64,000 bases of DNA, taken from contig NZ_CP084115.1 in the NCBI RefSeq assembly GCF_020217465.1, positions 1,860,001 to 1,924,000 on the forward strand. Direction: 5' to 3'. Below the pieces are notes generated by a model that worked only from the letters and a program-made list of their open reading frames with translations, did not search any database and was not told the DNA's origin. The translations under genes were made by a program, and so were the position numbers. Positions 57,110-64,000 of the stretch are shown in pieces (position 1 is the stretch's first letter; each line of letters opens with the position of its first letter). This DNA is from Cobetia amphilecti. GTDB lineage: Bacteria > Pseudomonadota > Gammaproteobacteria > Pseudomonadales > Halomonadaceae.

Positions 57110-57379
57110 CTCGGCGGCTCGCTGCAGGGCTCCCTTTTCTTCAAGGCTTCAGTCTGGCGGAAGCTGTAAAAAAACACAGGGACTTTGGCCATGCTGGATG
57201 CGAGTGGGTAGAATGACGCTCATTGTGGCGAGGCCTGCTGTTGCCGCGGGGGCTCCCGGAGAGTGATTGTCAGGGGGCGGTTTCCAAGCCCCGCCTCTGC
57301 GAGCCAGGCTTGCCCCTGTCGTGACAGCCAGCGCCGTCGCACTTGCCCGTCTTCGTTTCCTTTGTCGAGAGTGCCGTTT

Positions 57380-57895
57380 GTGAGCCAGAGTGCATCCACG
57401 CCCGAATCCCAGAATCCCTCCGCTGCTGCGACGTCCGAATCCAAGGCGGCGCCGACTCGCGTGGTCATCCACACCGATGGTGCCTGTCGTGGCAACCCGG
57501 GTCCGGGTGGCTGGGGCGCGATTCTGGTCAGTGGCAAGCATCGCAAGGAACTCAATGGCAGCGAGGCCCAGACGACCAACAATCGGATGGAGATGATGGC
57601 GGCGGTTGAGGCGCTCTCGGCGCTCACCAAGCGCTGTCAGGTGGTGCTGTGGACCGACTCCGAATACGTCAAGAACGGCATCACCAAGTGGGTGCATGGC
57701 TGGGTCAAGCGCGGTTGGAAGACGGCAGCCAAGCAGCCGGTCAAGAATGAAGATCTGTGGAAGGCACTGCTGGCCCAGAGTGAGCGTCATGATATCGAGT
57801 GGCGCTGGGTCAAGGGTCATAGCGGCGATGAGGGCAACGAGCGCGCCGATGCGCTGGCCAACGAGGCCATCGACGAGATGCAGCGCCGCCGCTGA
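57380..57895 (+). CDS. rnhA: Ribonuclease HI
   Basis: A 171-residue RNase HI with the full DEDD set: Asp33 in [14 protein letters not shown], Glu71 in [12 protein letters not shown], Asp93 in [10 protein letters not shown] and Asp157 in [10 protein letters not shown], plus His147. It removes RNA from RNA-DNA hybrids. A 25-residue Ser/Ala-rich N-terminal extension precedes the fold. The start is a GTG at 57380 (GAGAG upstream); a GTG at 57371 is also possible. Confidence 0.95.
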   Translation: MSQSASTPESQNPSAAATSESKAAPTRVVIHTDGACRGNPGPGGWGAILVSGKHRKELNGSEAQTTNNRMEMMAAVEALSALTKRCQVVLWTDSEYVKNGITKWVHGWVKRGWKTAAKQPVKNEDLWKALLAQSERHDIEWRWVKGHSGDEGNERADALANEAIDEMQRRR

Positions 57896-58046
57896 TTGCC
57901 TCGGCTGGCAGGTACACCGAGCGTGGTGGCCAGCCGTGTTTGAGCACGGACATGCAGGATCCGATATTGAGGCACCCTGATGCGCGGCCCGAAGCTTGAG
58001 GCGGATGCCGGTCAGGGAGCTGTCACTGTTTACCAAGAGGTCTGAG

Positions 58047-58838
58047 ATGCGTCAGATTATTCTCGATACTGAAACGACAGGTATCGATCCGAAGGAAGGC
58101 CATCGCCTGATCGAGATCGGCGCGGTGGAGATGATCAACCGCCGCCTGACCGGACGCACCTACCATCAGTACGTCAATCCTGAGCGCTTGATCGATGCAG
58201 AGGCGATCGGGGTCCACGGCATCACCGATGAGCGAGTCGCCAACGAGCCGGTCTTCGCCGAGATCGCCGATGCCTTCTGGGACTTCATCAAGGGTGCCCA
58301 ACTGGTCATCCACAATGCGCCCTTCGATGTGGGCTTCATCGATCACGAATTCGGGCTGATAAATCCCGGGCGTGCCAACCCGTTGGGCCCGGTCGCCGAT
58401 CACTGCGCCATTCTCGATACCCTGAAGCTGGCCCGAGAAAAGCACCCCGGACAGCGCAACAACCTGGATGCGCTGTGCAAGCGCTACGATATCGACAACG
58501 GGCATCGCGTGCTGCACGGCGCCTTGCTGGATGCCGAGATTCTCGGCGACGTCTATCTGGCGATGACCGGTGGCCAGACGGCGCTGGGCCTGGACGTGAT
58601 AGAGGAAGGCGATGGCGAGGAGGGCGGTATCGTCGGGGTTCGTCGCCTGCGTGCCGATCGCCCACGCCTGGTCACGCCCGGGCTTTCCGCGCTGGAACTT
58701 GAGCGTCACTCGGCTTGGTGTGAAGAGATTCGCGGCAAGGCGGATGAGTGCCTGTTCGATCGCCTCTCGATCGATGCACTGGGCAGTCTTGATAGTGCCA
58801 GTCTGGACAGCCGAGGCAACCGCGGAGACGACGCCTGA
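58047..58838 (+). CDS. dnaQ: DNA polymerase III epsilon subunit (proofreading exonuclease)
   Basis: A 263-residue DEDDh exonuclease: Asp7 and Glu9 in LDTETTG, Asp in IHNAPFDVGFIDHE, and the final His/Asp in RVLHGALLDAEILGDVY. The C-terminal tail should carry the alpha-subunit contact. GAGG precedes the ATG. Unlike in E. coli, where rnhA and dnaQ diverge, both run in the same direction here, and nudC follows with a one-base overlap. Confidence 0.95.
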   Translation: MRQIILDTETTGIDPKEGHRLIEIGAVEMINRRLTGRTYHQYVNPERLIDAEAIGVHGITDERVANEPVFAEIADAFWDFIKGAQLVIHNAPFDVGFIDHEFGLINPGRANPLGPVADHCAILDTLKLAREKHPGQRNNLDALCKRYDIDNGHRVLHGALLDAEILGDVYLAMTGGQTALGLDVIEEGDGEEGGIVGVRRLRADRPRLVTPGLSALELERHSAWCEEIRGKADECLFDRLSIDALGSLDSASLDSRGNRGDDA

Positions 58839-59611
58839 TGTTGATTCGTGATCTCTCGCGTGTGACCCAGCGCCATGGTTATCTGATTCGCGTGGGGCGT
58901 GATGGCGTGGCGCCTGCGCCGGATGGCGGCATCATCCAGCCCATCGCGGACTGGCCCAGCGGCGCCGTGGCCCTCGGGGAATGGCAGGGCGCGCCGATTG
59001 CGGTGTTCGGTGAGAATGGCAGTGCCGATTGGCCCGGCGCGCGTCAGTGGCTGCATACGCTGCCACGTGATCAGTTTCCGCTGCTTTCCAGTGCGTTGCA
59101 GGTGCTCAAATGGCTGCGCGACCATCGATTCTGTGGCCGTTGTGGCAAGCGCATGAAGCGTCTGGAGCATGAATTCGCCATGCACTGCACCGGCTGTCAG
59201 CATCGCAGCTATCCGCGTATCTCGCCGTGCATCATCACGCTGATCACCCGTGGCCGCGAGATGTTGCTGGCGCGCAGTCCGCGCTTCGGGCCGGGCATGT
59301 ATTCGACCCTGGCGGGCTTCATCGAAGCCGGTGAAAGTGCCGAGGAAGCCGTGCGGCGTGAGGTGCACGAGGAAGTCGGTGTTGAAGTCGGGCGAGTCAG
59401 TTATTTCCAGAGTCAGTCGTGGCCGTTCCCGCACTCGTTCATGCTGGGCTACTACGCGGAATATGCCGGTGGCGACATCACCATCGATGGTGTCGAGATC
59501 GAGGATGCCCAGTGGTTCACACCGGAAGACTTGCCGGGGCTGCCCCCGAAGTTCTCGATCTCGCATGCCTTGATCGACAACTTCCTGCGCTCGGTCGCGA
59601 CGGGCCGCTGA
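58838..59611 (+). CDS. nudC: NAD+ diphosphatase / NAD-capped RNA decapping enzyme
   Basis: A 257-residue NudC with the zinc ribbon Cys99, Cys102, Cys117 and Cys120, the Nudix box GFIEAGESAEEAVRREVHEE, and the NudC signature SQSWPFPHS (canonical SQPWPFPxS). It cleaves NAD(H) and removes NAD caps from RNA. Its ATG shares one base with the dnaQ stop. Confidence 0.95.
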   Translation: MLIRDLSRVTQRHGYLIRVGRDGVAPAPDGGIIQPIADWPSGAVALGEWQGAPIAVFGENGSADWPGARQWLHTLPRDQFPLLSSALQVLKWLRDHRFCGRCGKRMKRLEHEFAMHCTGCQHRSYPRISPCIITLITRGREMLLARSPRFGPGMYSTLAGFIEAGESAEEAVRREVHEEVGVEVGRVSYFQSQSWPFPHSFMLGYYAEYAGGDITIDGVEIEDAQWFTPEDLPGLPPKFSISHALIDNFLRSVATGR

Positions 59612-59626
59612 TATTGCGGGCTCTCC

Positions 59627-59669
59627 CCAAAGAAAACGCCCCGACCATTGGCCGGGGCGTTTTCTTTGG
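59627..59669. terminator. Strong bidirectional terminator
   Basis: CCAAAGAAAACGCCCCG and CGGGGCGTTTTCTTTGG form a 17-bp stem with A- and T-runs built into it. It sits between nudC (rightward, stop 59611) and the SCP2-like gene (leftward, stop 59735) and can end both. Confidence 0.9.
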
Positions 59670-59734
59670 CTGGTGCATCAAGCGAACCTTTCCATCGGGC
59701 TTGTTCGCAACGATGCACCTGCTCAAGCAGACGC

Positions 59735-60052
59735 TTACTTGTTCGGGAACAGAGACGTCAGCTTGGTGGCCAGCATGATGTTGCCGGTGGCTTTCAGGCG
59801 GCCTGTCATGAAGGCCTGCATGCCGTCGACTTCGCCCTTCATCACGCCCTTGAGGGTGTCGCTGTCGGTGCTCAGGGTCACGGACGGGTCATCGTGCTCA
59901 CCTTCGCCGACGTCCAGAGTGCCGTCCTTGACGACCATGTAGTAGTCATCGCTGTCGGTGATGTTGAATTGAAAGACCTCATCCATGCCCTTGGCGGCTT
60001 CGGGGTTGAAACGGCTCTTGAGCATGTCGATGATGGCGTTGGCGTCGGCCAT
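59735..60052 (-). CDS. SCP2 sterol-carrier-like domain protein
   Basis: A 105-residue single-domain SCP2 protein (VFQFNITDSDDYYMVVKDGTL; DDPSVTLSTDSDTLKGVMKG; MTGRLKATGNIMLATKL). In bacteria such proteins are small lipid- or acyl-binding proteins of uncertain role. The start at 60052 has AAGGA upstream, and the longer reading to 60100 is not favoured. Confidence 0.88.
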   Translation of the reverse strand: MADANAIIDMLKSRFNPEAAKGMDEVFQFNITDSDDYYMVVKDGTLDVGEGEHDDPSVTLSTDSDTLKGVMKGEVDGMQAFMTGRLKATGNIMLATKLTSLFPNK

Positions 60053-60280
60053 GGTGATATTCCTTGTCAGTGCTAGCGGTGGAGAAAGGCCAATGATCAC
60101 GGGGAAAGATGACGTACATGGCGAGGAGTGGGGTGTCGTTCATCACCTTGCTCACCATGAAGTGATCACGCTGCTGACCTTCAAGACTGACATCAGACTA
60201 TTTCAAACGAGCGTTCCAATCAAGTCGTGTGATCGATCTGGCGTGTTCCGCGCTTCAGCGCTCAGCTCTGAACCCTTTAG

Positions 60281-60332
60281 AGATAGCGTGCAGAGATAAT
60301 GTGCAGAAGTAACGTACAGGGATAACGTACAG
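60281..60332. repeat. Four tandem 13-bp units
   Basis: Units AGATAGCGTGCAG, AGATAATGTGCAG, AAGTAACGTACAG and GGATAACGTACAG follow one another without gaps, in the 573-bp gene-free region between the SCP2-like gene and sohB. No other feature is recognised in that region. Confidence 0.85.
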
Positions 60333-60625
60333 ATCGCGTCCAGGTCACCTGGAGAACCCGCACAGGCGGTGCGCCAGTCCCATGACAATACGAGCAGTGT
60401 GAAATCTGCCCAGGTGCCTGCCAGCCTTGCAGGCGGGCAAGCTTGCCCCCATATCGAGTACCATCCCGCACCGGCCCTTTAGCCGGTGATTTCGTTATGG
60501 GGTCCTGGTCGTGTGGCAGATGTCTTGACCTTCTGCCTGACAGCCATGCACTCGAGAGCGAGCGTTCGTCGCTCACGTGCAGGCGAGAGATCAGACACCT
60601 TCTTCAATGTTTCAGGAGCAAGTGC

Positions 60626-61729
60626 ATGCAATGGATTTCACAGTACGGCCTCTTTCTGGCCCAGGCGATCACCGTAGTGGTCGCGATCGCGGCCATCGTG
60701 CTCATCATTGCACGTGCACGACAGGGGGAAGCGGGGGAGCGCCAGGCCAAGCTGAAGATTCGCCCCTGGCATGAGCGCATCAAGGGCTATCAACGCGAAT
60801 TGAGCCACGCCGGACTGGAAGAGGCCGAGTACGCCGCCAAGGAGAAGGCGCGGGCCAAGAAGCACAAGCAGGAAGCCAAGGCGCTCAAGAAATCGCTCAA
60901 GGCCAAGGCGAAAGCCAACAAGGGCGGCAATGCGGACAAGGACGATACGCCGGCCAGTTCGCGTGGGCGTCGGGTCTTCGTGCTCGACTTCGTCGGCGAC
61001 ATCAAGGCCAGCGGTGTGGAAAGCCTGGCGGAGCAGATCACGGCACTGGAAGGCGTGCTGGGTGAGCAGGATGAGGTCGTGCTGCGACTGGAGTCCGGTG
61101 GTGGTCTGGTGCATGCCTATGGCCTGGCCGCGGCACAGCTGGACCGTCTGCGTGCCAGTGGCGCGCGCCTGACGATCACGGTCGACAAGGTCGCGGCCAG
61201 TGGCGGCTACATGATGGCCTGTGCGGCGGACCACGTGGTGGCAGCGCCCTTTGCGGTCATCGGCTCGATCGGTGTCGTGGCTCAGGTGCCCAATGTGCAC
61301 CGTCTGCTCAAGAAGCATGATGTGGATGTCGAGATTCTGACGGCGGGGCGTTACAAGCGCACCTTGACCATGCTCGGCGAGAACAGTGAAGAAGGGCGTG
61401 AGAAGTTCCTGTCGGACCTGGCGCGCACCCATGAACTGTTCAAGCAGCATGTCGGCAGCCGTCGCCCGCAACTGGACGTCGAGGCAGTGTCCCAGGGCGA
61501 TATCTGGTATGGCAGTGAAGCCATCGATATCGGTCTGATCGACGAGGTCGGTACCAGTCAGGCGTTGCTGGCACGCTATCTGAAGGAAGAGGTCAAGATC
61601 TTCGAGGTGAGTCTCGAGAAGCCGCGCCGCGTGATGGACCGTTTCGGCAAGGGCGTGACATCGAGTCTGGATCGTGTGCTGGATCGCGTGCTGGAGCGCA
61701 ATGCGGAGTCGCGCTGGCATCAGCAATAA
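60626..61729 (+). CDS. sohB: SohB-type inner-membrane S49 peptidase
   Basis: A 367-residue protein: an N-terminal membrane helix (QAITVVVAIAAIVLIIA), a lysine/alanine-rich charged linker (about 60-110) and the S49 peptidase domain. Ser of the dyad is in VAASGGYMMAC and Lys in GRYKRTLTML, matching SppA/SohB. It probably cleaves signal peptides or membrane fragments at the periplasmic face. AGGAG precedes the ATG at 60626. Confidence 0.92.
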   Translation: MQWISQYGLFLAQAITVVVAIAAIVLIIARARQGEAGERQAKLKIRPWHERIKGYQRELSHAGLEEAEYAAKEKARAKKHKQEAKALKKSLKAKAKANKGGNADKDDTPASSRGRRVFVLDFVGDIKASGVESLAEQITALEGVLGEQDEVVLRLESGGGLVHAYGLAAAQLDRLRASGARLTITVDKVAASGGYMMACAADHVVAAPFAVIGSIGVVAQVPNVHRLLKKHDVDVEILTAGRYKRTLTMLGENSEEGREKFLSDLARTHELFKQHVGSRRPQLDVEAVSQGDIWYGSEAIDIGLIDEVGTSQALLARYLKEEVKIFEVSLEKPRRVMDRFGKGVTSSLDRVLDRVLERNAESRWHQQ

Positions 61730-61864
61730 GCGACAGATTGCCGTCGCGGGCGAAGAGAAGAGGCTTGGAAGGCCATTCCGTGGCCTGCCCGATCTTGTTG
61801 GAGTCGGCGAGTGATACAGATGTCTAGCGGGTCACGATCAGCGTGACTCAGCGACATTCCCCTC

Positions 61865-61897
61865 AAAGGGCGTCAGTCACCGGCTGGCGCCCTTTTT
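61865..61897. terminator. Terminator between sohB and the ArsR-type gene
   Basis: AAAGGGCG-T-CAG and CTG-G-CGCCCTTT form a hairpin with a short loop and a T-run. It overlaps the last base of the leftward ArsR-family gene and lies 136 bp after sohB. Confidence 0.7.
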
Positions 61898-62250
61898 CAG
61901 TTATAGAGGTCCTGCAGGGCACGAATGACACCTGCGGCGTTGGGGCCTTGCAGCGAATAGTAGATGGTCTGCGAAGCGCGGCGCGTACGCACCATGCCTT
62001 CACGACGCAGAATCGCCAGATGCTGCGACAGCGCGGACTGCGACAGTTCCAGGCGCGAGTTGAGCTCGCTCACCGACATTTCGCTGTCGCTGAGCAGGCA
62101 CAGGATGCGCAGACGATTCTCGTTGCCCATCGCCTTGAGCAGGGCAGTGGCTTCTTCGATGACGCGGTCACCGGCCTGGTGCAGGGTGATGGCATCGCTG
62201 GACACTGGCATGGGGTTATTCCTTGCAGCTGTAGAAAGTGTTGCGTTCAT
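61897..62250 (-). CDS. ArsR-family winged-helix regulator
   Basis: A 117-residue ArsR/SmtB protein (LKAMGNENRLRILCLLSDSEM; helix-turn-helix ELNSRLELSQSALSQHLAILRREG). It has a single Cys in LRILCLLS at the place of the first redox Cys of BigR/YgaV/SqrR-type sulfur sensors, but no second Cys near the C-terminus. The signal is therefore unknown. GGGAGAG precedes the ATG at 62250. It is divergent from prpE. Confidence 0.85.
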   Translation of the reverse strand: MNATLSTAARNNPMPVSSDAITLHQAGDRVIEEATALLKAMGNENRLRILCLLSDSEMSVSELNSRLELSQSALSQHLAILRREGMVRTRRASQTIYYSLQGPNAAGVIRALQDLYN

Positions 62251-62778
62251 GCGGTCTCTCCCGGTCGGTCTATCTTGGTGCATCCCGAGGGACGCAATGG
62301 GCCATTGGCATGTTGTTATGACCTAACCTTGTTTTAGTGAATGATCAATAACTCCGCGTGCTACGTCCAAGACAATCTTAAACGATAAATCATCGACTTT
62401 GTCGTTCTCAGGCTTTGACTTTTTGTCGCATCTGCTGTGAGACCGCGTTCAAGCGTATGTTTTATTGCGTGAATGACGCCTTTCACGCTGTCAGCTCGTC
62501 TGCGACCAAGGATTGAGTATAAGACCATCAGACGCTGAAAACGGTGAGCCGAGCAGGTTTGAAGGGCGATTTTTGGCCTAAGGTTTCAACGTAACTATCG
62601 GTTCAGGCATCTCTGTCCTGCCTGTCCTTCCTCCATCGTCGTCTGTCGCATCGCCGTTGGCGAGCGACATCAATGACGACATGAAAAGAGGTCCGGTCAA
62701 CGGGCCCCGGAGACAAGGCCTTGCGTCAGGACTGGCAAGAGATGCCCACAAAGCCATTCGTGGATCACGAGGTACGCC
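62251..62778. other. 528-bp divergent regulatory region
   Basis: Between the ArsR-type gene and prpE. It includes an AT-richer stretch (about 62310-62420) suitable for promoters. No gene, no clear sigma-54 site and no clear terminator are seen. Confidence 0.4.
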
Positions 62779-64000
62779 ATGCCCGACGCCAATCACTCCT
62801 GTGCACGCGAGCGTTATCTAGCTCTGACGGCGAGAGCCAACGAGACGCCAGAAGACTTCTGGGCTGAGCAGGCGCAACGCATCGCCTGGTTTCGCCCGCC
62901 GCAGACCATTCTGGCCTGGGATGAGCAGCAGCATGCGCGCTGGTTCATCGATGGCGAGATGAACATCTGCCATGCCGCGCTGGATCATCACGTCGCCAAT
63001 GGGCGCGCGGATCAGGTCGCGTTGTACTGGGATTCGCCGGTCACCCAGAGCAAGCGGCAGTACACGTTTCGTGAGCTGCGTGATGAGGTGGCCCTGCTGG
63101 CGGGCGCGCTGCGCAATCTCGGGGTGGAAAAGGGCGACCGTGTCGTGCTCTACATGCCGATGGTCGCCGAGGCCATGATGGCGATGCTGGCCTGTGCACG
63201 CCTCGGGGCGGTGCATTCAGTGGTCTTCGGCGGCTTTTCTCCCAAGGAGCTGGCGGTACGTATCGATGACGCCGCGCCCAAGGTGATCATGGCGGCGTCC
63301 TGCGGGGTGGAAGTCGATCGCATCATTCCCTACAAGCCCTGGCTGGATGAAGCCATCGAGCTTGCCGAGCATACACCGCAAGCCTGTCTGATCCTGCAGC
63401 GTGAACAGCAGCGGGCGACACTCGGGCCGCGTGATCATGACTGGCATGAATGTCTGGCCAGCGCCCAGGCCACCGAAGCGGTCAGCATGCTGGGCAGCGA
63501 ACCTCTCTATGTCCTCTATACCTCCGGCACCACCGGCAAGCCCAAGGGAGTGGTGCGTGATCACGCCGGCTACGCCGTGGCGCTGCATTATTCAATGGAG
63601 CTTCTCTATGCGACCCGCCCCGGGGATACCTTCATGGCGGCCTCGGACATCGGCTGGGTCGTCGGCCACTCCTATATCGTCTATGGCCCGCTGCTGATGG
63701 GGGCCAGTACCGTCATGTATGAAGGCAAGCCGGTCAAGACCCCGGATGCCGGAGCCTTCTGGCGCTTGATCGAGGAATACCGCATCAACTGCTTCTTCAC
63801 TGCGCCGACGGCGTTTCGCGCCATGAAGAAGGAAGACCCGGAAGCCAGTCATATGGCCAATTACGACCTTTCCAGCCTGCGCAGTCTGTTCCTGGCAGGA
63901 GAACGACTGGACCCGCCGACCTATCACTGGCTCGCCGATCTCCTGCCGGTGCCGGTCGTCGACCACTGGTGGCAGACCGAAACCGGCTGGCCCATCGCCG
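62779..64000 (+). CDS. prpE: Propionate-CoA ligase PrpE-like (3' end beyond window)
   Basis: An acyl-CoA synthetase of the acetyl/propionyl-CoA synthetase group, 407 residues visible and open at the window edge. It has the P-loop YTSGTTGKPKGV, the acetyl-CoA-synthetase-like SVVFGGFSPKELAVRIDDA and the start of the ATP-binding WWQTETGWPI. DFWAEQAQRIAWFRPP and VALYWDSPVT fit PrpE better than Acs. It activates propionate (or acetate) to the CoA ester via the acyl-adenylate. The ATG at 62779 has GAGG upstream. Confidence 0.85.
   Translation, partial: MPDANHSCARERYLALTARANETPEDFWAEQAQRIAWFRPPQTILAWDEQQHARWFIDGEMNICHAALDHHVANGRADQVALYWDSPVTQSKRQYTFRELRDEVALLAGALRNLGVEKGDRVVLYMPMVAEAMMAMLACARLGAVHSVVFGGFSPKELAVRIDDAAPKVIMAASCGVEVDRIIPYKPWLDEAIELAEHTPQACLILQREQQRATLGPRDHDWHECLASAQATEAVSMLGSEPLYVLYTSGTTGKPKGVVRDHAGYAVALHYSMELLYATRPGDTFMAASDIGWVVGHSYIVYGPLLMGASTVMYEGKPVKTPDAGAFWRLIEEYRINCFFTAPTAFRAMKKEDPEASHMANYDLSSLRSLFLAGERLDPPTYHWLADLLPVPVVDHWWQTETGWPIA

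Noticed and set aside
61897-62250. Calling the regulator BigR/SqrR (sulfur sensor)
   Set aside because: Only one cysteine is present, and the second redox cysteine of those sensors is missing.
62730-62760. Sigma-54 promoter before prpE
   Set aside because: TGGCA is followed by GC at the wrong spacing.

Overview
The window looks like chromosome of a GC-rich marine or halophilic gammaproteobacterium. Halomonadaceae (Cobetia/Halomonas type) is my best guess. It rests on the codon bias, the conserved block gloB - methyltransferase - rnhA - dnaQ, the osmolyte-type genes (BCCT carrier, gamma-butyrobetaine dioxygenase-like enzyme) and the general feel of the proteins. No rRNA or tRNA gene was recognised, so the assignment is inference.

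Layout. 1-5.5 kb: the first codons of a leftward membrane protein, a LysR regulator, and a leftward arsenic operon arsR-arsC-arsH-arsB. 4.6-8.9 kb: a LysR regulator divergent from an M24-fold metalloenzyme closely resembling the DMSP lyase DddP, followed by a BCCT carrier. 8.9-12.4 kb: a small membrane protein, an SDR reductase, a DUF3820-like protein and an aldehyde dehydrogenase. 12.65-26.7 kb: a TauE/SafE-type sulfite exporter gene split by a 13,246-bp mobile element (13252-26497). The element has near-identical 11-bp inverted ends and 6-bp flanking repeats (5 of 6 match). Its left third is a four-gene recombinase module (three tyrosine recombinase-like proteins plus a small coiled-coil protein). 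Its cargo is a nuclease-STAND NTPase gene followed by a caspase-like protease gene, then two small unknown genes. This pair is my candidate for an undescribed anti-phage defence system.

26.8-33.4 kb: a copper locus (response regulator, sensor kinase, multicopper oxidase CopA with a 13-fold Met/His repeat, CopB, a small secreted protein, a c-type cytochrome with a His-rich tail), bounded by perfect 21-bp direct repeats. 33.5-40.8 kb: a hypothetical protein, a gamma-butyrobetaine dioxygenase-like enzyme with its GlxA/AraC-type regulator and probable operator, a PAS-GAF-GGDEF diguanylate cyclase, and DNA polymerase II with a LexA-like box. 40.8-46.3 kb: a leftward iron-related operon (imelysin, di-heme cytochrome, second imelysin, DUF1513 protein) behind a possible Fur box. 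46.6-52.7 kb: the peptide importer yejA-B-E-F. 53.1-62.3 kb: mltD, gloB, methyltransferase, rnhA, dnaQ, nudC, an SCP2-like protein, sohB and an ArsR-family regulator. 62.8 kb to the end: the 5' part of a propionate-CoA ligase gene.

The host backbone is dense, GC-rich and ordinary. The accessory parts are the AT-rich element in tauE and the copper block beside it; both sit next to the same exporter gene, so this locus looks like an integration hot spot.
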